60,000 bases of DNA from Strigamia acuminata (GCA_949358305.1 OX442315.1:8212427-8272426), one strand, 5' to 3'. Shown: positions 9,255-20,532, counted from the stretch's first letter. Notes: generated by a model from the letters alone, not told the origin. Translations and numbers: made by a program.

Positions 9255-12200
9255 TTATTCCCCCACAGTCTTTAGTCCTAATGCTTCTAGTATTCCGTTT
9301 AGTGCAGGTCCGGCTAAAGGCTTCGTTAAAAAGTCTGCTAACATGTCCTCGCTTGGGACATGTTCCACGATAACGTTTCCATCCTCGATCTCTTGTTTGA
9401 TGAAATGCACTTTTCGATTCAAGTGCTTGGTCCTCGTCTTTTGTGCACCGCCTCGCAACAGTTTCACCGCGTTTAAACTGTCACAGTGCATCGTTGTGGC
9501 ATTTCCGTCGTCGACTTCTCCATTCAGTCCAATTGCGAGCTGCTTTAACCAAATTAATTCGCGCACTCCTTCGGTCAGCGCCAAGAGCTCACTCTCTGTA
9601 CTCGACATTGCGACTATCGCTTGTTTCTGGCACTTCCAGTTAATGATCGAATTCCCGTCCATTGCAATAAATCCCGAAAACGATCGTGCGTTCGCCGTCC
9701 GGTCCCAGCTCGCGTCTGAGTAGCCGTGGATGTGGCTCTCTTCCCTTCCGTAATTCAACTTGTAATCCATTGTCCCCTTCAGATATCTCAATACTCGCTT
9801 CAATGCAATAAAATGGATTTTTCGTGGATCCTTGTTATACTGAGATAACAGGCTCATCGGGAAACTCAGGTCTGGCCTCGTGTGTGTGGCAAGGTACATC
9901 ATCTTGCCCAGCAGTTCCTGGTACTGTGTTGCATCAACTTTTTCGCTTTCCTCAAATTCGTCCAAGTTCTGATTGGGGTTCACTGGTGTTATTGCCGCAT
10001 TGCATCCCTCCAATCCTTCACTCTCCACCAATCTTTTGATGTATCCGCCTTGGTGGATGTTGATTCTTCCATCTTTATACTCAACTTGGATTCCTAGAAT
10101 GTATTCTAGTCTGCCTATGCTCACGAACTCAATTTCTTCCTTCATTTTCGACATTAGTTCCGTCTCAAATTCGTCTGTGGATGCCAAAGATAAGTCATCG
10201 TCCACATACACGCCTAGGAACATAAAGTTGCCATCAATAAAAATCACATAAAGGCACGGGTCCTCTGGAGATGGTTTAAATCCAATTTTCTTCAATGTCT
10301 TATCCAACATTTCAAACCAACATCTCCCTGCCTGTTTTAATCCATAGATGCTTTTGATTAGTTGACAAACATGTCCTTTTCCTCCTTCAACATATCCTTC
10401 TGGCTGTATCATAAATATCGTCTCTTTCAGCTTTCCGTGAAGATATGCGGCTTTGACATCATGTTGCTTCAATGGTCGGTTAATTTTTGCTGCTACATTA
10501 ATCAGCATTCTCAAAGTCTCTATTCGGATAACCGGGGCGAAGGTCAGCTCGTAGTCGTCCCCGAATTTCTGCGAGTATCCAGTGGCTACTAGTCTTGCTC
10601 GGAATCTTTCCGGTTCCCCCTCGGAATTTAACTTCACTTTATAAACCCACTTGGATTTCACCGCCTTCTTTCCTTTTGGCAATTTTCCAATTTTCCACAC
10701 TCCGTGTTGTTTCATCGAGCTCATCTCGTCATCCATCGCGGCCTTCCAGTCTGTCGCGTGATGGGAGTTTGTTGCTTCGTGGAAATTTTTCGGCGTTAAG
10801 ATTTCTTCTACTAGTAGTGCCATTTGTTTCGTCTTAATTCTCTCTGATCTACGTGCTCCTTGGGCGACTAACTGTCGTTCACGTTCCTCTCTTTGCATCG
10901 TATCTGCGACCAACTTCATTTCCCTGGTCACCCCCGCTGGTCGCCCTCTTTGTGGTGGTTCATCACGTTCGACCTCTGTGTCGTTTTCTTCCGTGTTGTC
11001 CTCCGGTTCATTTGTTTCATCTTCTTCTTCATTTATTTCGTTTTGCTCTTCCTCGCTGTCATTTGCTTCATCTTCATTTTCTTCGCAGTTCAGATCGATT
11101 TTGACTGTTTCAATCTCTTCATCATCTTTATTTTCTCCATTCAGCAGATCTGCGCCCGTTTTACTCTCGTCAAATTTTACATCGATTTCTTCGCTTATCG
11201 AATCACTTTCTGGGTGGTAAATCCGGTACGCCTTCCTCGTATTTGAGTATCCAATGAATACTGCTTTTTCTGCTTTGGGATCCAATTTCTTTCGTTTGTG
11301 GTCCTTAATTAGCACATATGCTATACATCCAAATCTTCTCAAATATTTCAAATTTGGTTTTCTCCCAAACCATATCTCAAATGGTGTGCGTCCGTGAACT
11401 GACGATTTGCACCTGTTGCGGATGTGCGCCACTGACGATGCGCACTCTGCCCAGAAAATCTTTGGCAGTTTGCAATCTTTCAATATTGCTCTCAACATCT
11501 CAAGTATTGTCCGGTTCGCGCGTTCCGCGACGCCATTGCTAGCCGGGTTAAATGCTGTGGTCAGCTGGTGTTCAATGCCTCTTTTTGTCGTCCATTCCTT
11601 CATGCTTTTGGACAAGAATTCGCCGCCATTGTCGCTCCTTAATTTTTTCAGCTTCTTGTCGGTCTGTCTTTCCATCCCAATGATAAGTTCTGTTAACTTC
11701 TCCTTCGCGTCGCTTTTTGCATTTAAAGTTTTTATCATCAACATCCTACTCCAATCGTCTACTACAGTCATTATATAGTTTGCACCTCCTCGAGATTCGG
11801 GTCCAATTGGTCCAATTAAATCAATGTGCCACAATTCCATAATGCTTGACGATTGTCGGTCTGTTACCGATTTGTGCGATGACTTTTTCATCTTTCCTGC
11901 GATGCATGGTTCACACACGGCGCCACCTTTGCTGCTAATTTCTATGCCATATGCAAGTTCTTCGTTTTTCATCTCTCGTAGTGTGTTGTAGTTCAGATGT
12001 CCCAATCTCACATGCCAATTGTTGTCGTTTTCCTCCGCTTTATAAGACTTCTCTTTTTCTTTTATGTTTGCCTTCAACACAAACATGTCTCCTTTTCTTG
12101 GCACTGTCATAACTTCTTCTCCATTCTCATCGTCAATTATTGCGCTCGTTTTGGAGAATGTGACTTTTAGTCCATTATCGACTATTTTCGATACTGACAA

Positions 12201-13394
12201 CAAATTGCTTCCAATTTGTGGCACGCACAACACTTTCTTCAATCTGGAATTTTTCCCGTCGTGTTCGAGCACAATCTCGCCCATTCCAATTGACTTCATA
12301 CTTTTGCCTTTCTTCGCCATTCCGATATTCTTTTCATCCTCGTTAAATGTGTCGAAATGTTTTGCATCCAGCGCCGTCATGTGGCTTGTCGCTCCGGAAT
12401 CCAACACCCAATCGTTTTCTTCATTTGGTTCTTCATTCGTCTCTTCATCATTGGTGTTTTCATCCATCTCATACGTCATGAGCGTGAATTCAGGCTTTTC
12501 CTCGTACGCCATCATTGATATTTCGCTTTTTCCTCTGCCGCGACCTCGCTGATTGCCTCTGCCTCGACCACGTCCTCTTGAGTCGCCACTTTTAAATTCT
12601 CGTTTCGGTTTCGAACAATCTTTCGATAAGTGACCAAACTCCTGGCAGTTGTAACATTTTGCCTCGCTGTAGCATTCTCTTGCCATGTGCCCTCCACGGC
12701 CACAGTTGAAGCATGTGCGCTTTGGTTTCTGTCCCTTCTCTCGTGTTTTTAGTGCAGTCTCGTTCAATGTCGTATTTTTCTCTTCTTTTCTAGTTGAAAT
12801 TCGACCTTCTTCCATTTTTAATATGTCACGAATTTTTGACATGTCTAAATTCGCCTGCACTTCAATTGCGCGCACATTCGCGTCAAATTCTCTCCGCAAT
12901 CCTTTCGTCACGTAAAACTTGCACTCGTAGTCGTCTATATTTTTGCCAAGTTTTGCACAGCGGTTAATTATTGCTTCGGCCCTGTTCATGTATGTGTCTA
13001 CATCTTCTTTGCTGTTCATCTTTAGCTGTGTCAACTCGCAGGCACTCCTCATTTGCAATTCTTGGGTTTTTGCCGCCATATTTGTTTTCACCAAATCCCA
13101 AAGTGCTTTTGCTCCTTTTGTGTTTGAGTACTTCAAAACTTGTGGTGCCGTCATGGTGCTGATCATCGTGAAGTGGGCCGCCGCGTTTTTATCATCCCAT
13201 TCGTCCCAAGTTTTCTCTTTTGCGGCAAAATCCGCTTCTCCTTGAACTCCACGTTGCGGTTCGGCTCCTACTATTACTTCTTTCCACAATTTCTTGGCTC
13301 TAAGAATTCCCTCCACTCTCGATTCCCATAGGAAATAATTCGCATCATTTAGTGGCTCAATGTTAGCCAAACTCCAATTACCGGTATCGCTCAT
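9255..13394 (-). CDS. Ty1/copia Gag-Pol polyprotein, intact
   Basis: This is a single frame; the Met at 13394 (MSDTGNW) is the likely start, although the frame is open to 13469. Numbering below is from 13469. Gag helical region spans about 30-230. Two CCHC zinc knuckles lie at about 253-285 ([28 protein letters not shown]). Protease DSGA is at 357-360. The pre-integrase HLNY motif is near 491. Integrase D550, D613 and E649 fit the DD35E pattern. Reverse transcriptase spans about 935-1150 with YVDD at 1088-1091. RNase H follows, with D1252, E1292 and D1330. The order PR-IN-RT-RH defines copia. A Gly/Arg-rich tract follows the knuckles and an acidic Glu/Asn-rich linker spans about 775-835. No stop or frameshift is seen, so the element may still be active. 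Confidence 0.95.
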   Translation of the reverse strand: MSDTGNWSLANIEPLNDANYFLWESRVEGILRAKKLWKEVIVGAEPQRGVQGEADFAAKEKTWDEWDDKNAAAHFTMISTMTAPQVLKYSNTKGAKALWDLVKTNMAAKTQELQMRSACELTQLKMNSKEDVDTYMNRAEAIINRCAKLGKNIDDYECKFYVTKGLRREFDANVRAIEVQANLDMSKIRDILKMEEGRISTRKEEKNTTLNETALKTREKGQKPKRTCFNCGRGGHMARECYSEAKCYNCQEFGHLSKDCSKPKREFKSGDSRGRGRGRGNQRGRGRGKSEISMMAYEEKPEFTLMTYEMDENTNDEETNEEPNEENDWVLDSGATSHMTALDAKHFDTFNEDEKNIGMAKKGKSMKSIGMGEIVLEHDGKNSRLKKVLCVPQIGSNLLSVSKIVDNGLKVTFSKTSAIIDDENGEEVMTVPRKGDMFVLKANIKEKEKSYKAEENDNNWHVRLGHLNYNTLREMKNEELAYGIEISSKGGAVCEPCIAGKMKKSSHKSVTDRQSSSIMELWHIDLIGPIGPESRGGANYIMTVVDDWSRMLMIKTLNAKSDAKEKLTELIIGMERQTDKKLKKLRSDNGGEFLSKSMKEWTTKRGIEHQLTTAFNPASNGVAERANRTILEMLRAILKDCKLPKIFWAECASSVAHIRNRCKSSVHGRTPFEIWFGRKPNLKYLRRFGCIAYVLIKDHKRKKLDPKAEKAVFIGYSNTRKAYRIYHPESDSISEEIDVKFDESKTGADLLNGENKDDEEIETVKIDLNCEENEDEANDSEEEQNEINEEEDETNEPEDNTEENDTEVERDEPPQRGRPAGVTREMKLVADTMQREERERQLVAQGARRSERIKTKQMALLVEEILTPKNFHEATNSHHATDWKAAMDDEMSSMKQHGVWKIGKLPKGKKAVKSKWVYKVKLNSEGEPERFRARLVATGYSQKFGDDYELTFAPVIRIETLRMLINVAAKINRPLKQHDVKAAYLHGKLKETIFMIQPEGYVEGGKGHVCQLIKSIYGLKQAGRCWFEMLDKTLKKIGFKPSPEDPCLYVIFIDGNFMFLGVYVDDDLSLASTDEFETELMSKMKEEIEFVSIGRLEYILGIQVEYKDGRINIHQGGYIKRLVESEGLEGCNAAITPVNPNQNLDEFEESEKVDATQYQELLGKMMYLATHTRPDLSFPMSLLSQYNKDPRKIHFIALKRVLRYLKGTMDYKLNYGREESHIHGYSDASWDRTANARSFSGFIAMDGNSIINWKCQKQAIVAMSSTESELLALTEGVRELIWLKQLAIGLNGEVDDGNATTMHCDSLNAVKLLRGGAQKTRTKHLNRKVHFIKQEIEDGNVIVEHVPSEDMLADFLTKPLAGPALNGILEALGLKTVGE

Positions 13395-13689
13395 CTTTGT
13401 TGGTTTCGTCTCAATTTGCACGTATTGTTCAACTTTTTCCTCCGTCTCGGTTCTGTGGCACAATCTCAATATTGTTTAATTCACCTCGAATCGAATTGTT
13501 GCTCACAGTCTTTGTTAAAGCTGTTTCTCGTCGTCTCGTATCGTGCACTTCAAGATGGCGCGTCGTTACTCTCGGTTTTCGCCTCGTGGTTGCTCTCAAC
13601 CGTCGCCTCAAATCCACTCAAAACTTCTTGTTTTTCAGTCTCAATACCGTTTTTCTTCTATTCAGTGTGGCTGATGATTGTTCAACCTT

Positions 13690-13705
13690 CCTCTCTGCTA
13701 CCATT
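13690..13705 (-). other. Copia primer-binding site
   Basis: On the minus strand, just inside the 5' LTR, TGGTAGCAGAG matches the complement of the 3' end of initiator methionine tRNA, as I recall that tRNA. This is the usual copia primer. The match weakens after 11 nt. Confidence 0.65.
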
Positions 13706-13915
13706 TGTTATGAATATGGAAATAACGGTTGAAGTTTAATACAAGGTTAGAGCAACCTCACTGTTCTACATCAAGTGAAAGAGTAACTACAAAGGGAGGA
13801 AGTACACTCCAAATATGGTGTGGGTGTCACCACAGGAAACACAAGCAAAAAACTACACAAGCTACACAGTTAATGACATCAAGTGGTGATTTTTCCACAT
13901 CAAATAATCCCAACA
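13706..13915 (-). mobile_element. Copia 5' LTR
   Basis: A 210-bp copy that reads identical to 8944-9153. It is followed on the plus strand by the target duplication GAGCC (13916-13920). The leader between this LTR and the gag-pol start (13395-13705) holds no other gene. Confidence 0.92.
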
Positions 13916-13920
13916 GAGCC
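13916..13920 (+). repeat. Copia target-site duplication (right)
   Basis: GAGCC, matching 8939-8943. The host reading frame resumes directly after it. Confidence 0.9.
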
Positions 13921-14569
13921 GTGTTTATTCATTCTCGACGAATTGCCCTTTTTGAAGGTGTTTAAAAATGGCTGCTGGTGCGAGCTATTTCGTCGTCTAA
14001 AACAACGTTCAAGCACAACATCGCGCACGTATTTGTTGGAGGAAATTTCACACCAGATCAGATCTGTCACTCCGCACGACATCATGTTTTTGAAAGCCAG
14101 TTTTCCGAATTTACGACGTTTATCCGTTTGGCCTAGTTTTGAAAATGTAAGCTGTTTGTTGGCAATGTGCAGCATCAATGTCAACATAACGCAACGATTA
14201 ACCAGTCTAAGTTTGTGTTGTAGCGTCTTGTTCATGGGGAATGTAAATATTCCTACTGAATTGCAATTGAAAATGCTTCTGCTGGAGTGTGAGAATTTAG
14301 AATCGATCACTATTGAAAATTGTAGGGCGTTCAATGACGATTTGCTAGTCGAGCTTGTCAAATTGAATTGTTTTAGGCATTTGAGAATTTTTGAATTGTT
14401 TCATTGCGATTGGGTTGGTCTGTCGTCGATCGTGAGCTTGTTAGAAATGCGAAGTCCGTTGATGGCGTTGCTTCTCTGCTACTGTGCTCGTATTGACCGG
14501 TCCGTTGGTGTAACGATTGAAAGTTATGTGAAAAAACATAACTTGGATGTGAAGGTTATGGTACAGTAG

Positions 14570-15067
14570 CTTAGTTTAGACTGATACACAAATTTGCATA
14601 CATGATTTCGACCAATTCTTGTACCCATTTACGTCGGCGTGTATTCCAAACATTCTTTTCTTTCTGTGGACAATAAAGTTAAATATTAAAGGCAACTTTG
14701 CCGTGTGTAAAGTCATAAGTGACAAAGCTGGTTTTTTTTTTTTTTTTTTTTGTTTTTTTTTGTTTTTTTTTTTTTTTTCTTTTTTTTTTTTAATTAAGAG
14801 CCCGGAAGCACTCGACGCTAATTTAGTCTTTGAACTGTTTTTTTTTTTTTCAATTGCAATCCAGAAACGGCAATTCTCAAATACAAACACACAAATAGAT
14901 CATTTTAATGTTAAATAAACAAAAAAAAACCCAAAAACCCGAGAAAACTAATCCAAATCATTTATATGTACAAGTATAAAAGAATAATTTCCTTAGATTA
15001 TTTACCAAAAGCATTGCAAAAAATAAATTAAACCTCACAATTCAACACCCCTATGGGACAGTTTATC
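14570..15067. other. A-gene 3' flank with long T tract and LRR relic
   Basis: AATAAA lies near 14672. CCGTGTGTAAAGTCATAAGTG follows, then about 75 nt of nearly pure T (14731-14801) ending TTAATTAAG and AGCCCGGAAGCACTCGACGC. That last piece reads SPEALDANLVFEL, the same LRR relic as at 4386. Beyond it is AT-rich DNA without a gene. Confidence 0.5.
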
Positions 15068-15075
15068 ATCTAATG

Positions 15076-15374
15076 CAACGGTCGGCAACAGGCGGACCGC
15101 GGTCTGTATCCTGACCGCGAAAAAGGTCGAAACTTGAACCGCGGAGACGTTAACCGACGTTCTTCCCTTGGTTTCTTAAGTTTTTCGGTATTTTTTTCTT
15201 GTTTTTCCTGTTTTTTCTTTATGTTTTTTAGGTTTTATTGGAATTTTTTTGGTTGTGTGTGTTTATTGGGGGGTTTCTTTGGTTTTTACGTGTTTTTTTT
15301 TTCCGTTTTCTTAGGTTTTTTTCTGGACCTCAATAAAAATTTTCAATAGTATCAGACCCCACTTAAAATTACTG
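15076..15374. mobile_element. hAT-type non-autonomous element (MITE)
   Basis: This 299-bp element is flanked by the 8-bp duplication ATCTAATG at 15068-15075 and 15375-15382. The left end is CAACGGTCGGCAACAGG; the right end, inverted, is CAGTAATTTTAAGTGGGG. TIR identity is poor, but the 8-bp duplication and the CGGTCGGCAAC start are hAT-like. The interior is T/G-rich; a 71-codon Phe-rich frame inside is an artefact of this composition. It sits in a reversed B-type upstream region. Confidence 0.6.
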
Positions 15375-15441
15375 ATCTAATGAGTGGATTTAAAAATTAA
15401 CCAATCATTCCGCTGTGTTGTCCGCATCCCGCACATGAAAT

Positions 15442-15933
15442 AGTGGTGATCCTGGTTTTATGTCTCATAAAATCATTATCACCACTTTTATTTATTTAAT
15501 TGCTCTGGTTTGGCACACGCAGAACACCTGCGAAGTGTGACTTCACCCTCTTTTAGCCAGGTTATTTTGTAAAAGCATGGATTTTGGTGTTGCAAATCCC
15601 TTTGTTACACCAAAATCAGCTTTCTGCGCTTTCGGCGAGTCCGTCTCGCCATTTTGAGCGCAACAAACGTTGTTCATTTGTTTCACGTGAGCACTGTAGC
15701 TCACATTTAGCTTAATTAATAATCTTAATTCTAGTCCTAATTTATTCTCGTAATATATTTCCTAAAAATACCTTGTAAATTAGTAAATTACACCCGAATG
15801 AAGTTATTGTTGTTTATTCCCTAGACTTATTTTACAGGTCAAATTAAGCCCCACAGAGGCATTTCGATTGTGAGTTACTTGATAAAAGGTAAGTATTTAT
15901 CAAGTAAATTCCCGGATCACAAATAAATCATAA
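15442..15933 (+). mobile_element. Decayed LTR of the TGTGGTGA family
   Basis: The segment begins GTGGTGATCCTGG and ends CACAAATAAATCATAA. It interrupts host sequence that is continuous elsewhere (GAAATCAGCCCGAGAAC near 16222). It shares TTTGGCACACG, CACCCTCTTTTAGCCAGG and TTTGTTACACCAAAAT blocks with the LTR at 27459. A target duplication is not clear. Confidence 0.55.
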
Positions 15934-15935
15934 CC

Positions 15936-16300
15936 GAGAATTACAGTTTTACTATAGATGTAGAAAAAAAGAAGATAACTTTTGTAATGTTTACAGTATT
16001 TCAAATTGTGATACTAATCAACTAAACTGAACATTCATTCTATTGAACAAAGATGTCTGTTGGGCATTTTATCATCTAATAAGTGGATTTACAAATTAAT
16101 CAATCTTTGCACTGTGTAAATTTAATTTAATTTAACTGATCTTCAACCGTACAATGAAGATACTTTGCAGTGTTTACAGTAATCCAAATTGTGATACTAT
16201 ACAACATCCCGCACATGAAATCAGCCCGAGAACTACAGTTTTACCTTAGATTCAAATACTAAATTAGGATTGAGTCCTTCATTAAAAAAAACAAAAAACC
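15936..16300 (-). repeat. Reversed B-type spacer blocks in tandem
   Basis: Two consecutive reversed copies of the spacer that precedes B genes are seen. Both carry GTTTACAGTA...CAAATTGTGATACTA-like sequence, and one contains GGGCATTTTATCATCTAATA. They mark lost B genes or spacer-only duplication. No coding sequence. Confidence 0.55.
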
Positions 16301-16468
16301 AGCATTTTCACTTTTGACTTTACGCACGGCAAAGTTGCCTTTAATGTTTAACTTTATTGTCTACAGAAACAAAATGATGTTTGGAATACACATCGACGTA
16401 TGTAATTAGGTACAAGAATTGGTCGATACTCACTTGCCAATATCATATATAAAAATTTGTGAATCGGT

Positions 16469-17665
16469 TTAAACTAAATGACGATATAGCTTCAAATCCA
16501 AATTACGTTTTTTCACATAACTTTCAATTGCTAGCCAAACGAACCGGTCAATACGATCACAATAGTAGAGCTTCAACTCCCTCAACGGATTTCGCATTTC
16601 TAACAAGCTCACGATCGACGTGAGACCAACCGAATTGCATCGATACAAAACCAAAACTCTCAAATGCCTAAAACTATTCAATCTGACAAGCTCGACAACC
16701 AAATCATCACTGAACCTCCTACAATTATGAACAAACAAAGATCTTAAATTCTCACACTCCAGCAGAAGCATTTTCAATTGCAATTCAGTAAAAATATTTG
16801 CATTCGCCATTAACGTGTCGCTACAATACAAAGTGAGACTGGTTAATCGTCGCGTTATGTAGACATTGATGCTGCACATTGCCAACAAACAGCTTACATT
16901 TTCAAAACTAGACCAAACGAATAAAGTTTGTAAATTCGGGAAACTGGCATTCAAAAACATGATGTCTTGCTGAGTGACAACTATCATCTTGTGTGGCATT
17001 TCCTCCAACAAATACGTGCGCAGTGTTGTGCTTGAACGTTCTTTTAGAAGACGATAAAGCTTGCGCCAGCAGTTATTTCTAAACACCTTCAAAAGGGGTA
17101 ATTCGTCGAGAATGAATAGACACACTTCCACTGTGATTCCAGGACAAGCGACATTCAAAAACGTTAGTTTCGTGCACCCGCCGAATAAACGATATCCTGC
17201 ATCCGTAATTGAACTGCTGGAATGAATAGAAAGGTGCGTCAATAGCGGACAATTGTCAACGATTGCCGCTACGAGTTGATCCGTGCACTCTACGTTTAAA
17301 GACAAGTGTTGAAGTAGCGGTAAACGCGGCAACACTTCGGTTAGACATTGTGGGCAAATTCCTTGAATTCGTTCAATGTGTAAATCGACAAGGTTTCCAC
17401 AAACGCTGGCTATTCTGACCATTAAAAGATCAGCGGGCAGATCGAACATGTTCAATTTCTTGAGTGATTTGGTGGCGGAATGAATGAATAATTCCGGCGG
17501 CAAACATCGATCGGTGTTCGGAAATTGGCGACACATTCGTTCGTATATTATATCAAGAAAGGTGAGTGGTTGTTCCGCTAATTTGCACAAAATCGCATCG
17601 AAATTATTGGTTATGGTCTGCAAACAAAATTCTTGAAGAGTTGAAACTGATTTCCTGTACGGCAT
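16469..17665 (-). CDS. A-subfamily BC-box/LRR protein, intact
   Basis: This encodes 398 residues. BC-box TLQEFCLQTI is at 9-18 and LPPELF at 55-60. LRRs include NCPLLTHLSIHSSSSITD, GCTKLTFLNV and ECENLRSLFVHNC, and the tail is YVKKRNLDLKLYRHLV. The predicted role is substrate recognition for a CUL2-elongin BC ligase. The Met in MPYRKS is chosen because every copy starts there; the frame is open 14 codons upstream without conservation. AATAAA (minus strand) lies at 16353-16358. The A-type module lies at 17666-17815. It faces away from the fragment starting at 17836. No lesion is seen. Confidence 0.82.
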   Translation of the reverse strand: MPYRKSVSTLQEFCLQTITNNFDAILCKLAEQPLTFLDIIYERMCRQFPNTDRCLPPELFIHSATKSLKKLNMFDLPADLLMVRIASVCGNLVDLHIERIQGICPQCLTEVLPRLPLLQHLSLNVECTDQLVAAIVDNCPLLTHLSIHSSSSITDAGYRLFGGCTKLTFLNVACPGITVEVCLFILDELPLLKVFRNNCWRKLYRLLKERSSTTLRTYLLEEMPHKMIVVTQQDIMFLNASFPNLQTLFVWSSFENVSCLLAMCSINVYITRRLTSLTLYCSDTLMANANIFTELQLKMLLLECENLRSLFVHNCRRFSDDLVVELVRLNSFRHLRVLVLYRCNSVGLTSIVSLLEMRNPLRELKLYYCDRIDRFVWLAIESYVKKRNLDLKLYRHLV

Positions 17666-17815
17666 GTTGACTAGAAACAGCGATCGAATTAATTCAAGCA
17701 CGTCCAAACTGCTTGTTTATTCTGCTAAGGAAAACGTAAGACGTTCGTCAAACGACGTTTGGGTTTCCTCCGCCCCCAGTGGCCAGTTTATCATCTAATA
17801 CGTTAACTTACAAAC
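17666..17815 (-). promoter_or_regulatory. A-type upstream module (minus strand)
   Basis: Read on the minus strand: ATTAGATGATAAACTGG, CTGGCCACTGGGGGCGGAGG (core 104 nt before the ATG), CAAACGTCGTTTGACG-like bases, and CTGTTTCTAG before TCAACATG. Confidence 0.55.
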
Positions 17816-17835
17816 TTGACCCGGTAAGTATATAG

Positions 17836-18285
17836 TCACAATCGAGGTGTGTTTATCCATACTGGACGAACTGTCTCTTTTGAAGGTGTTTAGAAATGGA
17901 TGCTGGGACAAGCTACTTTGTGTTTTAAAACAACGTTCAAGAAGGACTTGTTTATTGGAGGAAATGTCGGACATAAAGACATATATGGGTCAGGACGACA
18001 TTATTTTTCTGAACAGCAGTTTTCCAAATTTGCGTAGTTTAGATCTGCCGTTTCATAGTGTCAATACAGTTTTGGCATTGTGCAGCAACGACATAAACGT
18101 ACTGCAACGACTAACCAGTCTACGTTTGTAGTTTCATTCTAACGTAGCTGAGTTGCAAATGAAAGAGTTGTTGCTGCAGTGTGTGTGAATTTGGAAAGTT
18201 TATTCGTTACATATTGTGGTACGTTTGAATTTGACTGTGGATCTTGCCAAATCGAATAGTTTTGGGCATTTGAAAGTTTTAAACA
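17836..18285 (+). pseudogene. C-type LRR fragment, decayed
   Basis: It begins abruptly at VCLSILDELSLLKVFRNGCW, runs in frame to a stop at 18129-18131 (INVLQRLTSLRL), and continues with frameshifts through LQMKELLLQC- and LAKSNSFGHLKVL-like sequence. The N-terminal half is absent. The start of homology coincides with the region where transposons broke other copies. Confidence 0.75.
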
Positions 18286-18372
18286 CCTTTCCAAAAGTAC
18301 GAGGTTTATTTATTCCAAATATTCCAGTTCAAGATTCTATGTTGGAACTTCGCTAACTCCACGTAATGCAAA

Positions 18373-18479
18373 GACTGACGACTCTGTATCTGAGCGATAT
18401 TGAGTCAGTCAATGTTTCTGTTGTCTGTGTTTGTTGCCCAATGTTACAGAAATTAACGTTGCACCAATGTAACTGACCA
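18373..18479 (+). pseudogene. D-type LRR fragment
   Basis: A frame reading MQRLTTLYLSDIESVNVSVV then CCPMLQKLTLHQCN and a stop matches the segment SVNVSLIGRCCPVLEELKLY of the gene at 46185-47783. It is an isolated relic. Confidence 0.65.
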
Positions 18480-18710
18480 AAAATTTCACTAATCAGTAAA
18501 TATATGTTACAAATTCAAATCAGTATAATTTTATTTTCCATTACCTGAATCATAAATATTCCTTTTATGACAAGCAATCAGTGTACCGTCTGTAAACTGT
18601 AAAACACTAAAAATTGTGAAACTGTAAAACAACAGTGAAATACAATTTTTTGTGAGCCAACTGCAAACTGCGGAATGCCAATGTCGAGTATGCAAATTTT
18701 CTGTATTGGC

Positions 18711-19892
18711 TTAAACTAAATTGGCAGGGTGATGAGTAACTTTGAAGTCCAAGTTGTGATTTTTCACATAACTTTTAATTGCTTCGCATTCGGAACGGCC
18801 TAAATTTGAACACATTGTGAACGTCACTTTCTTCAACGGACTTCGCATTTTTATCAACTTCATGATCGACGTCAAACTAACCGAATTGCACCGCTCTAAT
18901 TTCAAAACTTTCAGACGTGCAGAACAATTTAATCTGGCAAGCTCCAAAATCAAATTGTCAGTAAATGCCGCACAACTCGTAACTAATAAGTCCTCTAAAT
19001 TCTCACATTGAAGCAGAAGCATTTCCAGTTGCAATGCAGCAATATTACCATGCAGACTCAGACTGGTTAGTCGTTGCAGTACGTTGACGTTGTCGACGCA
19101 ATATGCCACAACATAATTTTCACTACGAAACACAACATCTAAATGACGTAAATTTGGAAAACTGCTACTCAGAAACGCAATGTCGTCCTTGTCCATATCT
19201 GACATCGTGTACGACACTTCCTCCAACAAATAAATGCGCAAACTCCTTCTCGAACGTTGTTTTAAAACGCGAAATAGCTTGGACCAGTATTGATTTTTAA
19301 ACACTTTCAAAAGCGGCAGTTGGTCTAGAATGAATAAACATACACCGACCGTGAGTCTAGAGAAACCGACGTCCAAAAACGTGAGTTTCGTACACCCGCT
19401 TAACGAGCGAAATCCTGCGCCTGTAACCGCAAGACAATCAGCACAAGAGAGGCGCGTCAATTGCGGACAATTTTGACCGATTGCGGATAGAATTTGATCC
19501 GTGCACTTTACGCCGTGCAAGGATAAATGTTGAAGTCGTGGTAAATTTTGCATCAGTTTGAGTAGAGATTGCGTACGAATTCCTTGACCTAACGGATCAA
19601 TGTGTAAACCTACGAGGTTTTTACAAATGCGCCCTATTTTGTCCAATAAAAGATCCACGGAGAGATCAAACCTGTGCAAATTCTGGAGTAAATCGGCGTC
19701 GGAATGAATGAAGATTTCGTGAAGTAAGAACCATCGACCGGTACCTGGAGAATGCTGACACATATGTTTGTATATCATATTCGTAAACAGGGATGGTTGA
19801 TCCGCTAATTTGTGTTTCATCGCATCGAAATTATTAGTTACGGTTTCTAAACACATTTCTTCCAGAGTCGGAACTGATTTCCTGTATGTCAT
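18711..19892 (-). CDS. C-subfamily BC-box/LRR protein, intact
   Basis: This encodes 393 residues. The head is MTYRKSVPTLEEMCLETV, with BC-box TLEEMCLETV at 9-18. The Cul2-like motif is altered to FLLHEIF, losing the proline that is conserved elsewhere. LRRs include NCPQLTRLSC, GCTKLTFLDVGFSRLT, QCENLEDLLVTSC and LKVLKLERC. If the docking model is right, the lost proline may weaken CUL2 binding. The start is set by family alignment; the frame extends 29 codons upstream into the promoter. Upstream (19893-20057) is a C-type module shared with a broken head on the plus strand. No signal peptide. Confidence 0.8.
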   Translation of the reverse strand: MTYRKSVPTLEEMCLETVTNNFDAMKHKLADQPSLFTNMIYKHMCQHSPGTGRWFLLHEIFIHSDADLLQNLHRFDLSVDLLLDKIGRICKNLVGLHIDPLGQGIRTQSLLKLMQNLPRLQHLSLHGVKCTDQILSAIGQNCPQLTRLSCADCLAVTGAGFRSLSGCTKLTFLDVGFSRLTVGVCLFILDQLPLLKVFKNQYWSKLFRVLKQRSRRSLRIYLLEEVSYTMSDMDKDDIAFLSSSFPNLRHLDVVFRSENYVVAYCVDNVNVLQRLTSLSLHGNIAALQLEMLLLQCENLEDLLVTSCAAFTDNLILELARLNCSARLKVLKLERCNSVSLTSIMKLIKMRSPLKKVTFTMCSNLGRSECEAIKSYVKNHNLDFKVTHHPANLV

Positions 19893-20057
19893 ATTGACTA
19901 AACAGTTACGATTGAATGAATTATGAAACTTTGACGACCATACTATTTGTTTATCCAGAGAAAAACGTATGTTTGTCATACGTTATTTATGTGTAGGGAT
20001 TTCAGCGCCCCTTTGGGACGTTTCAGCTACTAAGAACTTGACCAGTGTGTTGTCAAC
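19893..20057. promoter_or_regulatory. C-type upstream region, divergent
   Basis: It carries CTCTGGATAAACAAATAG (minus strand), AGCGCCCCTTTGGGACGTTT and GCTACTAAGAACTTGACCAG. Similar sequence lies at 30773-30950 and 49314-49435. It sits between a minus-strand gene and a dead plus-strand head, so it may once have been bidirectional. Confidence 0.45.
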
Positions 20058-20099
20058 ACGCCGTACAAGAAATCAGCTCCGAGTTTGGAAGAATTTTGA
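20058..20099 (+). pseudogene. Dead head with ATG changed to ACG
   Basis: ACGCCGTACAAGAAATCAGC reads (T)PYKKSAPSLEEF and then a stop, a family head that has lost its start codon. It lies divergent to the gene at 18711-19892. The following 20100-20480 is AT-rich and I see nothing in it. Confidence 0.65.
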
Positions 20100-20483
20100 A
20101 TTATTTACTGTAGATAATAAAAGTACATATTCTCTAACAGACAAAAAGTAATTTTTCCAAACTGATAAATTCATTTTAATCTGGTAACCTGCTGAGTGTA
20201 GGTTTGTTGTGCAAAGAAGTTTTATTTTTACTGCAATAAATTACAAGTCGGTGAACTGATATAAAAATTAACAAACGATCAAAATAACAAACTCCTCATT
20301 GATCGAATCAGTGCAAGTAAAGCAAATTAAAATTCTTGAATTTCCTTTTTCTGTGTATATTGTGCCAAATATTTTATCGTATTTATTGCTGATTAAATAT
20401 AATATAAATAACTTGAGCGTGAGAACAACAACAAAAATCCAGTTTTAACATGTTTTAATTTTTCGTAAGCATGCAGTATATGG

Positions 20484-20532
20484 CTTGTAAACACAATTCT
20501 TCCAGAAACGGAGAAGATTTCCTGCACGGCAA
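20484..20532 (-). pseudogene. Dead head with ATG changed to TTG
   Basis: On the minus strand: TTGCCGTGCAGGAAATC, reading (L)PCRKSSPFLEELCLQA and then losing homology. It is divergent to the copy at 20677. Confidence 0.6.

Larger units (their letters stand above)
8390..14569 (+). pseudogene. A-subfamily BC-box/LRR gene split by a copia element
   Basis: The two coding parts are 8390-8943 and 13921-14569. Leaving out the element and one target duplication they total 1203 nt, exactly 401 codons including the stop, with no other lesion seen. The head is MPCRKSITTLQEFCLETI (BC box TLQEFCLETI at 9-18). LPPEIF and LRRs follow, and the end is YVKKHNLDVKVMVQ. The insertion falls in the TAEP|CLFILDELP segment. 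As present, translation stops at 8975-8977 inside the LTR. Because the gene is otherwise perfect, the insertion must be recent. An empty-site allele would encode a 400-residue receptor. Confidence 0.85.

Noticed and set aside
14731-14801. Long near-pure T tract as a possible retrogene poly(A) tail on the minus strand
   Set aside because: It sits in a conserved flank that is T-rich in several A copies and is followed by AG plus LRR coding sequence. It is not at the end of any minus-strand gene.
15134-15349. 71-codon Phe-rich hydrophobic ORF resembling a small membrane protein
   Set aside because: It lies wholly in the T-rich interior of a hAT-type MITE and is explained by base composition.
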